Shown: positions 7,417-15,240 of the stretch, one piece after another | Layout: each line of letters starts with the position of its first letter | Position numbering within the stretch: the first letter of the stretch is position 1 | Source of the DNA: Silvimonas soli | GTDB lineage: Bacteria; Pseudomonadota; Gammaproteobacteria; Burkholderiales; Chitinibacteraceae | NCBI RefSeq assembly: GCF_030035605.1 | Contig: NZ_CP106736.1 | Location: forward strand, 4,275,001-4,339,000 | Reading direction: 5' to 3' | Length of the DNA: 64,000 nucleotides | Position numbers and translations under genes: made by a program | Notes under the pieces: model-generated | Seen by the model: the letters and a program-made list of their open reading frames with translations, nothing else | Told to the model about the DNA's origin: nothing | Database searches by the model: none

Positions 7417-8546
7417 GTCAGTCAGAACCGCAAGAGCGCATTCTCTATACCAAACCATCGATTACCGAGCTTGAGGTTGGCTACGCCACAGACGCCGCAG
7501 CCAACGGCTGGGGTGCGCGTTGCTACGACTACATCAACCGGTTCGAGCGTGATTTTGCAGCCTGGAATGGCTCCACATACGCCATTGCCACCTCCAGTTG
7601 CACGGGGGCCATGCATATGGCGCTGGTGGCGCTGGACATCGGCGCTGGTGATGAAGTCATTCTGGCGGACACTAACTGGATTGCAACCGTCGCACCCATC
7701 GTGCACGTGGGGGCCACGCCGGTATTTGTCGACGTGCTGGCCCAATCATGGTGCCTTGATCCGGACAAGGTAGAGTCTGCCATTACGCCAAAAACGCGGG
7801 CGATTGTGGCAACCCATATCTACGGCAATCTGTGTGATCTGGACGCACTGGCAGCCATTGCCGACAAGCATGGCCTGGTGCTGATTGAAGATGCCGCAGA
7901 AGCCATCGGCTCGATCTATCACGGGCACCGTGCGGGTTCGGTTGGGCGGTTTGGTGTTTTCTCGTTTCATGGCACCAAAACCATGACTACCGGCGAAGGT
8001 GGCATCTTTGTCACCAACGACGCCCAACTGTATGAGCGTGTCCTCACCTTGAGTAATCACGGGCGCAAACGGGGCGAGACCCGCCAGTTCTGGCCATCAG
8101 AAGTGGGTTTTAAATACAAAATGTCCAATATTCAGGCGGCCATCGGGTGCGGTCAGCTTGAACGCATTGAAGAACTGGTGGCGCGCAAGCGCGAAGTATT
8201 TCAGCAGTATCAAGCTGCGCTGGCACCATATCCACAGATCAGTTTGAATCCGGAGCCTGCAGGAACCCGCAATGGATACTGGATGCCGACGGCGGTGTTT
8301 GATGTTGCGAGCGGCGTGACCCGCGAACAACTGCAAGCCGCTTTTCAGCGGCAGCAGATTGATGCGCGCGTATTTTTTAGCCCCTTATCCAGCACGCCAC
8401 CCTTTACCCCGGTGCCAGATAACCGCAATAGCTTTGATCTGCCCACGCGTGCCATCAATTTGCCCAGCTATCACGACCTGACTCCGGACCAGATCAAACG
8501 GGTGGCGGCTTGCCTGTTGAGCGTCCTGGGGCAGGAGGCTCGGTGA
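7413..8546 (+). CDS. DegT/DnrJ/EryC1/StrS-family PLP-dependent sugar aminotransferase
   Basis: A 377-residue sugar aminotransferase likely to transfer an amino group from glutamate to the keto sugar. The Schiff-base lysine is about residue 189 in FSFHGTKTMTTGEGG; because it is Lys rather than His, this is an aminotransferase and not an RfbH-type 3-dehydrase. ALDIGAGDEVI and the LIEDAAEAIG block (the PLP-contacting Asp) are also conserved. ATG 7413 overlaps the previous TGA, with GAGGTGG upstream; a longer in-frame start at 7368 inside the methyltransferase is rejected. It resembles perosamine/viosamine-type synthetases. Confidence 0.9.
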   Translation: MSQSEPQERILYTKPSITELEVGYATDAAANGWGARCYDYINRFERDFAAWNGSTYAIATSSCTGAMHMALVALDIGAGDEVILADTNWIATVAPIVHVGATPVFVDVLAQSWCLDPDKVESAITPKTRAIVATHIYGNLCDLDALAAIADKHGLVLIEDAAEAIGSIYHGHRAGSVGRFGVFSFHGTKTMTTGEGGIFVTNDAQLYERVLTLSNHGRKRGETRQFWPSEVGFKYKMSNIQAAIGCGQLERIEELVARKREVFQQYQAALAPYPQISLNPEPAGTRNGYWMPTAVFDVASGVTREQLQAAFQRQQIDARVFFSPLSSTPPFTPVPDNRNSFDLPTRAINLPSYHDLTPDQIKRVAACLLSVLGQEAR

Positions 8547-9211
8547 AGAAAGTCTTGCTGCTGGGTGCCAATAACCCCGAATCACCGCGTATGCTGCAAC
8601 GGGTAAGGGAGCATTCCCCAGTCGATTTTGTCGGCTATATCGACAATGACCCGGCCAAAAAGGGTAAAGACTTTTACGGACTGCCGATTTTTGGCGGTTT
8701 TGATGTATTGCCGCAGTTTGATCCGGCCGAATACAACTTTGTGAACCTGATTTCGGGCGACTGTGTTACCCGGCATGAGACGTCCCGGGTCATGCGCGCA
8801 GCCGGTTTTGCCATGAGCAATCTGATCCACCCAGCCGTTGACCTGCTGATGGTTGAACTGGGGACGGGAATCTACTTGCGCGAGGGCGTGATTGTGCAAG
8901 CAGGCGTCAAGCTCTCCGATAACGTTTGCATGCACATTGGCGCACTGATTGGTCATGAAACGCAGGTGGGTGAATCTTCGTTCATTGCACCCGGTGTGTC
9001 GGTATGTGGCTGTGTTGAAATAGGTTGCGGGGTTTTTGTCGGTGCGGGGGCAACAATATTGCCTCGACTAAAAATAGGCAATTGGGCGGTCATCGGAGCT
9101 GGTGCCGTGGTGACCAGAGATGTGCCGGCTGGCGCGGTGATGGTTGGCAATCCGGCGCGGGTACTCAAGATGCGTGATATGCCAACGGTGGATACCACCG
9201 GACAGAATTGA
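8543..9211 (+). CDS. NeuD/PglD-like sugar O- or N-acyltransferase (left-handed beta-helix)
   Basis: A 222-residue acyltransferase with an N-terminal Rossmann-like PglD_N domain (KKVLLLGAN; VGYIDNDP near residue 33) and a C-terminal hexapeptide-repeat beta-helix ending in GAGAVVTRDVPAGAVMVGNPARV. It probably N-acylates the amino sugar made by the preceding enzyme, using acyl-CoA. The GTG at 8543 overlaps the aminotransferase stop and follows AGGAGG by 4 nt; the upstream in-frame ATG at 8510 lies inside the aminotransferase and is rejected. PglD-type proteins pair with DegT aminotransferases in bacillosamine-like pathways, which supports this role. Confidence 0.85.
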   Translation: MKKVLLLGANNPESPRMLQRVREHSPVDFVGYIDNDPAKKGKDFYGLPIFGGFDVLPQFDPAEYNFVNLISGDCVTRHETSRVMRAAGFAMSNLIHPAVDLLMVELGTGIYLREGVIVQAGVKLSDNVCMHIGALIGHETQVGESSFIAPGVSVCGCVEIGCGVFVGAGATILPRLKIGNWAVIGAGAVVTRDVPAGAVMVGNPARVLKMRDMPTVDTTGQN

Positions 9212-9334
9212 AGCGAGGACTTGATGTTGTGCAAACCGTGATAGACAGCAAAGTTGTTGCGGATTGAATTCAGGCCCTTCACTGTGCTTTACCCATAAAT
9301 ACCCGCGTTGCGGGATTGAATGATTGAGGTTTTC

Positions 9335-10120
9335 ATGACAGACGACATGCACGCCAGATTTGAGGCAGAACGAGTTCGGGATATCGCGGCTCAGGGGAAT
9401 GACGCAGCGCTTAAGCAAATGGGCCTGGATTTTGTTATCCAGACCGCGGTACATAAGTACACCTACAATTTCAAATCTCTTGGTCGCCCGATCATTCAGC
9501 TGCCGCAAGATATGGTGGCCATGCAGGAACTCATCTGGGCATTAAAGCCAGATCTGGTTATTGAAACCGGCATCGCCCACGGCGGCTCTTTAATCATGAG
9601 CGCATCCATGCTGGCCTTGCTGGATTATTGCGAAGCTGTGGAGCAGGGCACGGTGCTGGACCCACGGGCCAGCAAACGGCGCGTGCTGGGTCTGGATATT
9701 GATATCAGAGAACACAACCGCGCAGCCATTGAGGCGCACCCGCTGGCCCATAAAATTGAAATGATTCAGGGCTCGTCAATTGATCCCGAAATCATTGCCC
9801 AGGTGCATGCCAAAGCCAGCGGTTACCAGCGCGTGCTGGTTTGCCTTGACTCCAATCATACCCACGCGCACGTCCTGGCTGAGCTGCAAGCCTACGCGCC
9901 GCTGGTTACACCGGGCAGTTATTGTGTGGTATTCGATACTGTGGTGGAAGACATGCCGGCCGATGCTTTCCCCGATCGGCCTTGGGGCGTTGGTGATAAT
10001 CCTAAAACCGCGGTGCATCAGTGGTTAAAAGATAACCCCGGATTTGAAATTGATCATGCCATTGAAAACAAATTACTGATTACCGTTGCGCCGGAAGGCT
10101 ATCTGAAGCGCATTGCCTGA
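9335..10120 (+). CDS. cephalosporin hydroxylase/CmcI-like SAM-dependent O-methyltransferase family protein
   Basis: A 261-residue protein of the RMNT/CmcI fold, a class I methyltransferase family that includes rhamnosyl O-methyltransferases. Recognisable parts are the YNFKSLGRPIIQLPQDM segment, the SAM-site VIETGIAHGGSLI near residue 77, LGLDIDIR and the CLDSNHTHAHVLAEL metal/substrate region. ATG 9335 has GAGG 6 nt upstream; ATG 9320 adds five residues with a poorer site. A 123-nt gap holding a small GC hairpin (9302-9314) separates it from the acyltransferase. In this locus it probably O-methylates a sugar; the acceptor is unknown. Confidence 0.82.
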   Translation: MTDDMHARFEAERVRDIAAQGNDAALKQMGLDFVIQTAVHKYTYNFKSLGRPIIQLPQDMVAMQELIWALKPDLVIETGIAHGGSLIMSASMLALLDYCEAVEQGTVLDPRASKRRVLGLDIDIREHNRAAIEAHPLAHKIEMIQGSSIDPEIIAQVHAKASGYQRVLVCLDSNHTHAHVLAELQAYAPLVTPGSYCVVFDTVVEDMPADAFPDRPWGVGDNPKTAVHQWLKDNPGFEIDHAIENKLLITVAPEGYLKRIA

Positions 10121-10139
10121 TTTGCACACTGGAAATTGA

Positions 10140-13100
10140 ATGAACCAATTTGGCCAACTGTTAACCCTGGTTTTGCTGACGCATAATCGCCCCCAGTTTC
10201 TGGCGCGGGCGATTCGCTATTACTCAGCCATGCCCTGCACCTTGTTGATTATGGATTCGTCGGCGGAATCCAATATCTGGGCGGTGGAGCAATACGGGAA
10301 CGAGCGCACGAGCTACCAGCACTGCGGTGACTGTGACTACAGTCAGATCATGCTAAAAATCCGGCGCGGAACCAATCTGGTCACCACACCGTATATGGCA
10401 TTTGTCACCGACGACGATTTCACCCTTGAGGGTGGGCTGGTCCAAGGCCTGGATTTCCTGCAAGCCAACCCTGATTACGCGCTGTGCCATGGGTACTGCC
10501 TGATGTACCTGGCTGATGGCGAACGGGTGCATTACTTCTTGCGTGACCGTAAAGTGGTCGAAGACTATGCTGGGGCTAGTGAAGACCGCATTATGTCTTT
10601 TATGGATAATTTCATTCCTCCATTTTATGCAATTGCAAGATCCACGGTATTCAAAGACTGGTTTGATTTGATTCCCGACGATATCCGATGGGAATACAAC
10701 GAGTTTGGAGAGGCGTTATATAAGTTGGCTCGCGGGAAAGCCCGCATTTTGCCAATTCCATTTGTCGTACGCGAGCTGAACTATCCGGTCTCGGATCATC
10801 AGACTGATCTTTACCAGGCATTGACCGATCCACGCTTCGACGGACCACAGAAAGAAGCTTTCTTTGATTTCATGGCCAATATTTACCGTAAACTGGAACC
10901 AACGGTTTCTTTTTACGATGCCCGGATCATGACCAAGAAGGCTGCGGCGGTATTGGCATTGTGCCTGGGCAGCAACAAATCGCTAACCGTGCAGGAAATA
11001 TTCCGTTCCGAATGGCGAACCATTACACCACGACCTGATTGGTTTTTTGAAATCAAACAGTTTGTTGAAATGCCGTTTTACAACGCAGAATTTTTTGCAT
11101 TGCTGGAAGAAATTGATCTGCTATTGCGCGCCATGCCGTGCGGCAAACTTCAACTGAAAGAACTGGAGCCCAAGCTGCAATGGCAAAATCAGCTGATTGT
11201 CCAAGGCATTGCCTCGATGGATGCCGGAGATGCGAAATCTGCGCAGCAGGCATTTGAAGCCATCCTTAGCCAGAATCCGTTCCATATCAATACCATCTGC
11301 AGTTTGTGCGTATTGCATGCCAATGCGGGTGCGTTGCCGCTGGCCAAGGTATTGCTGGACTGGGCTAAGCGCCTTAACCCGCAAGACCCGGCGGTGAGAT
11401 CACTGGAGCCATTGGGGCGGGCTATCGAGCAACAAACGATATCTGTGAAAGATATGGGCTCCACGCGGCGTCTGGCAGTGGTTGTCCATCTGTTTTATCC
11501 GGATCTGTGGCCTGAATTTGCGCGCGCTCTCTCGACTATCGACCACGCCTTCGATCTGATCGTCACGACACCCGAAGAGCTGTTGCAAACGGTAGTCAAA
11601 CTGATCAAACCGCAGTTCCCCAACGCCCGTGTTTACCCGGTCACGAATCGGGGGCGGGATATTGCTCCGCTATTCAAGTTACTGGAACACGAGAAGCTGG
11701 AAGATTTTGACCTTGTGCTCAAAATTCACAGCAAAAAGTCAGCCCACCTTCTGGACTGGGTGGGGGAGGCTTGGCGCACGCAACTGCTGGCAGGATTGCT
11801 GCCTGCAGATGGCATTGGACAGGTATTGGCCTGGTTTGATACTCATCCAACGGGCGGGATGCTCTCAGTGTCCGGCACCATGCTCAATGCGTACAAAATT
11901 TCGGGCGCACACAGGGAGAATCTCCCGGGAATGCGCCAATGGGCCAAACGTATCGGGGTTGATCCTCAAAATTTTGATTATGACTTTATTGCCGGCAGCA
12001 TGTACTGGGCGCGAGGGGCTCTTTTTGGAGCGCTTCGCCGGCTCGGGATCAGGCAAGAAGATTTCGAGGAGGAGACCGGGCAACTTGACGGCACTCTCGC
12101 TCATGTCTTTGAACGGTTGATGCCGTTGGTCGCCAAGTCGGTGGGGTTGGAAACCGGCCAGCTGCCGGGCGTTCCGGTAAAGCCGATATACAAAGACGCG
12201 GTCAAGGTCGGAGCTAACGCGCCAACTGAGATTGCAAACTCACACTTGGAAAAAGTGGCTCAAGCCGGGCCGGTCATAAGTGTTTATGAAGACTGGCTGC
12301 AACAGCGCAGTCTCAGTCTGCCTGAAGCCCGCATGATCGACACCCGTGTCGATCAACTGCCGCCGCAGATCGCGCGTTTTTATCTTATTGACCGCATGGG
12401 CAACATGCCCGGTGTTTCAGAAACGCTGACCACGCTGGGCCAACAGTATTTCAAGGGCAAACAAGCTGCTATCGTGTCGCCGCTCGTTGATCCCGAGCCC
12501 AATAGCGGTGTCGCCTGGTTTCAGAGCGCCGACGGCTATGTTGCTGCGATGGCTGACGTTGCTCAGGTGCAGGCGGATTGGGTCGGCCTGGTAGAAGTGG
12601 GCGACCGCTTGACCCTGGATGGTTTGCTGTTGGGTCTGTTGCAGGCCGCAGATAACCCGCAATGGCAAGTCATTTATTGGGACGACGACTGGATAGGCGA
12701 TCAAGGCACTCCAGACATGCCTCGCTTCAAGCCGGATTTCAGTCCTGATTTGATGCGGGCCATGCCTTATGCGGATGGCATGTTGTTGGTGCGGCACGGA
12801 GCGTTGAAAGCAGTCCTGGCTGCGGGCCCGCTAGAACCCGGTGCAGAGCAAATCGACCTGCTGTTACGTCTATATGAGCAATTTGGTGAAAAGGCCATTG
12901 GCCACGTGCCAACTATCGGCTGCCATCTGGCGCAATTGCCATGGAGGTCGCTGGATGATCACGGACGGGCGGGGGCATTTGCCCGTGCGGTGCGCAATCA
13001 TCTTGCCCGTATCAATTGCCCGGCCACGCTGTCGGAGGGTTTGATTCCCGGCACCTTGAATGTCCAGTATCAGCATGCCACCACACCACTGGTGAGTATT

Positions 13101-14945
13101 ATCGTCCCCACCAAAGATCAGTTTGCAATGCTGTCCCGGTGCGTGGAAAGCGTGCTGGAACGTACCCGCTACGCCCAGTTCGAATTACTGATCGTTGATA
13201 ACAATACTACTGAGCTGGATGCAGTCAATTACCTGGACGGGCTGGAAAAACCGGGTAATCCGCGCATTCGAGTGATCAGATATCCACACCCATTCAATTT
13301 TTCTGCAATCAACAATTACGCGGTGGAACAGGCCCACGGTGAATATGTGGTGTTGCTGAACAATGACACCGCAATCATTCAGGAAAACTGGCTGGAAGAA
13401 CTGGTCAGGCATGCCCAACGGCCAGAAGTTGGTGCCGTTGGCGCGCGCTTGCTTTATCCAGACGGCAAGATTCAGCATGCCGGGGTGGTGTTGGGGCTGC
13501 GTGGCCCGGCGGATCACCCGTTCATTGGGCTGCCTAGAGATGAACGCGGTTACATGAACCGCTTGCAGGTGATCCAGAATTATTCGGTTGTTACCGCCGC
13601 TTGTTTGATTATCCGAAAGTCCATTTACCGCGAACTTGGGGGTATGGATGAGCAAGATTTCAAAGTGTCTTACAACGATGTCGACCTGTGTTTGAAGGTA
13701 CGCCAAGCTGGTTATCTGATCGTCTGGACTCCGTTCGCCACGGTGCTGCACGAAGGTAGTGTCAGTCAGACCCGAGTGGATCCAGCGGCCCAGGAGGCCA
13801 AGAGGAAGCGCTTTGCGGGCGAGCAAGAGGCCATGTTCGGTAAATGGCTACCGCAACTGGCGACGGACCCGTATTACAACCGCAACCTGATGCTGCATGG
13901 CAACGGTTTCGAGATTGAAAATCGCCGACTGGTTTCGTTCCAGCCGATTTCCTGGAAACCACCGCTGCGGGTGCTTACTCACCCGGCGGACCAGATGGGG
14001 TGTGGCCATTACCGGATGATTCAGCCATTCCAGGCGCTTAAAGACGCTCAAAAATTGAGTGGTGCGATTTCGTTCGAGCTACTTGGAGTGATTGACCAGG
14101 AGCGTTTCAAGCCCGACGTATTGATATTCCAGCGGCAGATCACTGCTGAACAAATTGAGTTCATGGCTCGGGCCAAGCGGCTTTCCGGTGCTTATTGCAT
14201 CTATGAGCTTGACGACTATCTGCCTAATATTCCGCTAAAAAGCGCCCACCGTGACCATATGCCCAAGGACGTATTGAAGTCATTACGCCGGGCAGTGGCT
14301 CACGTGGACCGATTCGTCGTGTCTACGGAACGACTGGCTGAGCAATATGCCGATCTGCACGACAATTTCCATGTAGTACATAACTATCTGCCAGAGTCTT
14401 GGTGGGGTAATTTGCCCCTGATTCAGACTGAGCATGCCCGTCCACGCGTGGGTTGGGCGGGTGGCATCAGCCACACTGGCGACCTGGAGCTGATCGAAGG
14501 CGTGGTTCGGGAGTTGGCCAACGAGGTGGATTGGGTGTTTTTTGGTATGTGCCCTCCAAAATTGCGCCCTTATATCAAAGAGTTGCACGAAGGTGTACCG
14601 ATTGAAGGGTATCCGGCCAAACTGGCTAGTCTGCAACTGGATCTGGCGCTGGCACCGCTAGAGCACAATCAGTTTAATGAGAGCAAAAGCAACCTGCGCT
14701 TGCTGGAGTACGGTGCTTGCGGCTTTCCAGTTGTATGTACCGATATTGAGCCGTACCGGGTTGACTTGCCGGTAACCCGAGTGCGCAATCGTCACAAAGA
14801 CTGGATTGACGCCATTCGCATGCACCTGGACGACCTGTCTGCAACTCGCCAGCGCGGCATGGAATTACGCAATGCGGTGCATGACAAATGGATGCTGAAG
14901 GGCGATAACCTGGAGTTGTGGCGTAAGGCTTGGTCTCCTGATTGA
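10140..14945 (+). CDS. giant multi-module glycosyltransferase (GT-A / TPR / RgpF-like / GT2 / GT4-like)
   Basis: A single 1601-codon frame with several glycan modules. Residues 1-250 are a GT-A-type glycosyltransferase start (LLTHNRPQFLARAI, then TDDDF as the metal-binding site). About 360-430 is TPR-like. About 440-670 matches rhamnan-synthesis protein F (VVVHLFYPDLW, NRGRDIAPLF, KIHSKKS). About 710-940 looks like a degenerate GT-A unit. About 980-1240 is a canonical GT2 domain (VSIIVPTKDQ, LLIVDNN, LLNNDT). From 1276 to the end is a GT4-like domain (LTHPADQMGCGHYR; ESKSNLRLLEYGA). No signal peptide or membrane helix is evident, so it is probably cytoplasmic. It lies 19 nt after the CmcI-like gene and directly before flagellin. 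Confidence 0.9.
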   Translation: MNQFGQLLTLVLLTHNRPQFLARAIRYYSAMPCTLLIMDSSAESNIWAVEQYGNERTSYQHCGDCDYSQIMLKIRRGTNLVTTPYMAFVTDDDFTLEGGLVQGLDFLQANPDYALCHGYCLMYLADGERVHYFLRDRKVVEDYAGASEDRIMSFMDNFIPPFYAIARSTVFKDWFDLIPDDIRWEYNEFGEALYKLARGKARILPIPFVVRELNYPVSDHQTDLYQALTDPRFDGPQKEAFFDFMANIYRKLEPTVSFYDARIMTKKAAAVLALCLGSNKSLTVQEIFRSEWRTITPRPDWFFEIKQFVEMPFYNAEFFALLEEIDLLLRAMPCGKLQLKELEPKLQWQNQLIVQGIASMDAGDAKSAQQAFEAILSQNPFHINTICSLCVLHANAGALPLAKVLLDWAKRLNPQDPAVRSLEPLGRAIEQQTISVKDMGSTRRLAVVVHLFYPDLWPEFARALSTIDHAFDLIVTTPEELLQTVVKLIKPQFPNARVYPVTNRGRDIAPLFKLLEHEKLEDFDLVLKIHSKKSAHLLDWVGEAWRTQLLAGLLPADGIGQVLAWFDTHPTGGMLSVSGTMLNAYKISGAHRENLPGMRQWAKRIGVDPQNFDYDFIAGSMYWARGALFGALRRLGIRQEDFEEETGQLDGTLAHVFERLMPLVAKSVGLETGQLPGVPVKPIYKDAVKVGANAPTEIANSHLEKVAQAGPVISVYEDWLQQRSLSLPEARMIDTRVDQLPPQIARFYLIDRMGNMPGVSETLTTLGQQYFKGKQAAIVSPLVDPEPNSGVAWFQSADGYVAAMADVAQVQADWVGLVEVGDRLTLDGLLLGLLQAADNPQWQVIYWDDDWIGDQGTPDMPRFKPDFSPDLMRAMPYADGMLLVRHGALKAVLAAGPLEPGAEQIDLLLRLYEQFGEKAIGHVPTIGCHLAQLPWRSLDDHGRAGAFARAVRNHLARINCPATLSEGLIPGTLNVQYQHATTPLVSIIVPTKDQFAMLSRCVESVLERTRYAQFELLIVDNNTTELDAVNYLDGLEKPGNPRIRVIRYPHPFNFSAINNYAVEQAHGEYVVLLNNDTAIIQENWLEELVRHAQRPEVGAVGARLLYPDGKIQHAGVVLGLRGPADHPFIGLPRDERGYMNRLQVIQNYSVVTAACLIIRKSIYRELGGMDEQDFKVSYNDVDLCLKVRQAGYLIVWTPFATVLHEGSVSQTRVDPAAQEAKRKRFAGEQEAMFGKWLPQLATDPYYNRNLMLHGNGFEIENRRLVSFQPISWKPPLRVLTHPADQMGCGHYRMIQPFQALKDAQKLSGAISFELLGVIDQERFKPDVLIFQRQITAEQIEFMARAKRLSGAYCIYELDDYLPNIPLKSAHRDHMPKDVLKSLRRAVAHVDRFVVSTERLAEQYADLHDNFHVVHNYLPESWWGNLPLIQTEHARPRVGWAGGISHTGDLELIEGVVRELANEVDWVFFGMCPPKLRPYIKELHEGVPIEGYPAKLASLQLDLALAPLEHNQFNESKSNLRLLEYGACGFPVVCTDIEPYRVDLPVTRVRNRHKDWIDAIRMHLDDLSATRQRGMELRNAVHDKWMLKGDNLELWRKAWSPD

Positions 14946-14979
14946 TGATGGATGACGCAAAAGACGACTCCTGACCACG

Positions 14980-15012
14980 ATGGCGAGCCATAAAAGGTTC
15001 GCCATTTTTTTA
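14980..15012 (+). terminator. rho-independent terminator after the glycosyltransferase
   Basis: ATGGCGAGCC (14980-14989) pairs with GGTTCGCCAT (14996-15005) with one G-T wobble, followed by a run of T. It ends the sugar cassette and insulates it from the flagellin promoter. Confidence 0.85.
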
Positions 15013-15148
15013 TTCGCAAACGGGTGGAAAGGGCAGTTGAACGGGGGAAGGGAGCGTGCATTTGAACGGCAGCGCGGATACTGGCGTCGGCTGAATTTTC
15101 TTTCTTCATTTGTCAAAATTTGCGGGAAAATTTTTTTTTGAATTTTCC

Positions 15149-15175
15149 TAAAGTTTATTCGGCTATCTCCGATAA
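15149..15175 (+). promoter_or_regulatory. sigma-28 (FliA) promoter of fliC
   Basis: TAAA (15149-15152), exactly 15 nt, then TCCGATAA (15168-15175) match the flagellar class III consensus TAAA-N15-GCCGATAA with one mismatch. It lies 65 nt upstream of the fliC ATG, leaving a leader with a good Shine-Dalgarno. Confidence 0.85.
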
Positions 15176-15240
15176 ACAGTCCAAGGACGCGGTGTTGCGT
15201 CTGAATGTTAAACGCATAACCCTTAACGAGGAGCTACCAA

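Noticed and set aside
7413..8546. RfbH-type CDP-4-keto-6-deoxyglucose-3-dehydrase
   Set aside because: The PLP site keeps Lys (HGTKTMTTGEGG) and no iron-sulfur cysteine cluster is visible, so an aminotransferase is the better call.
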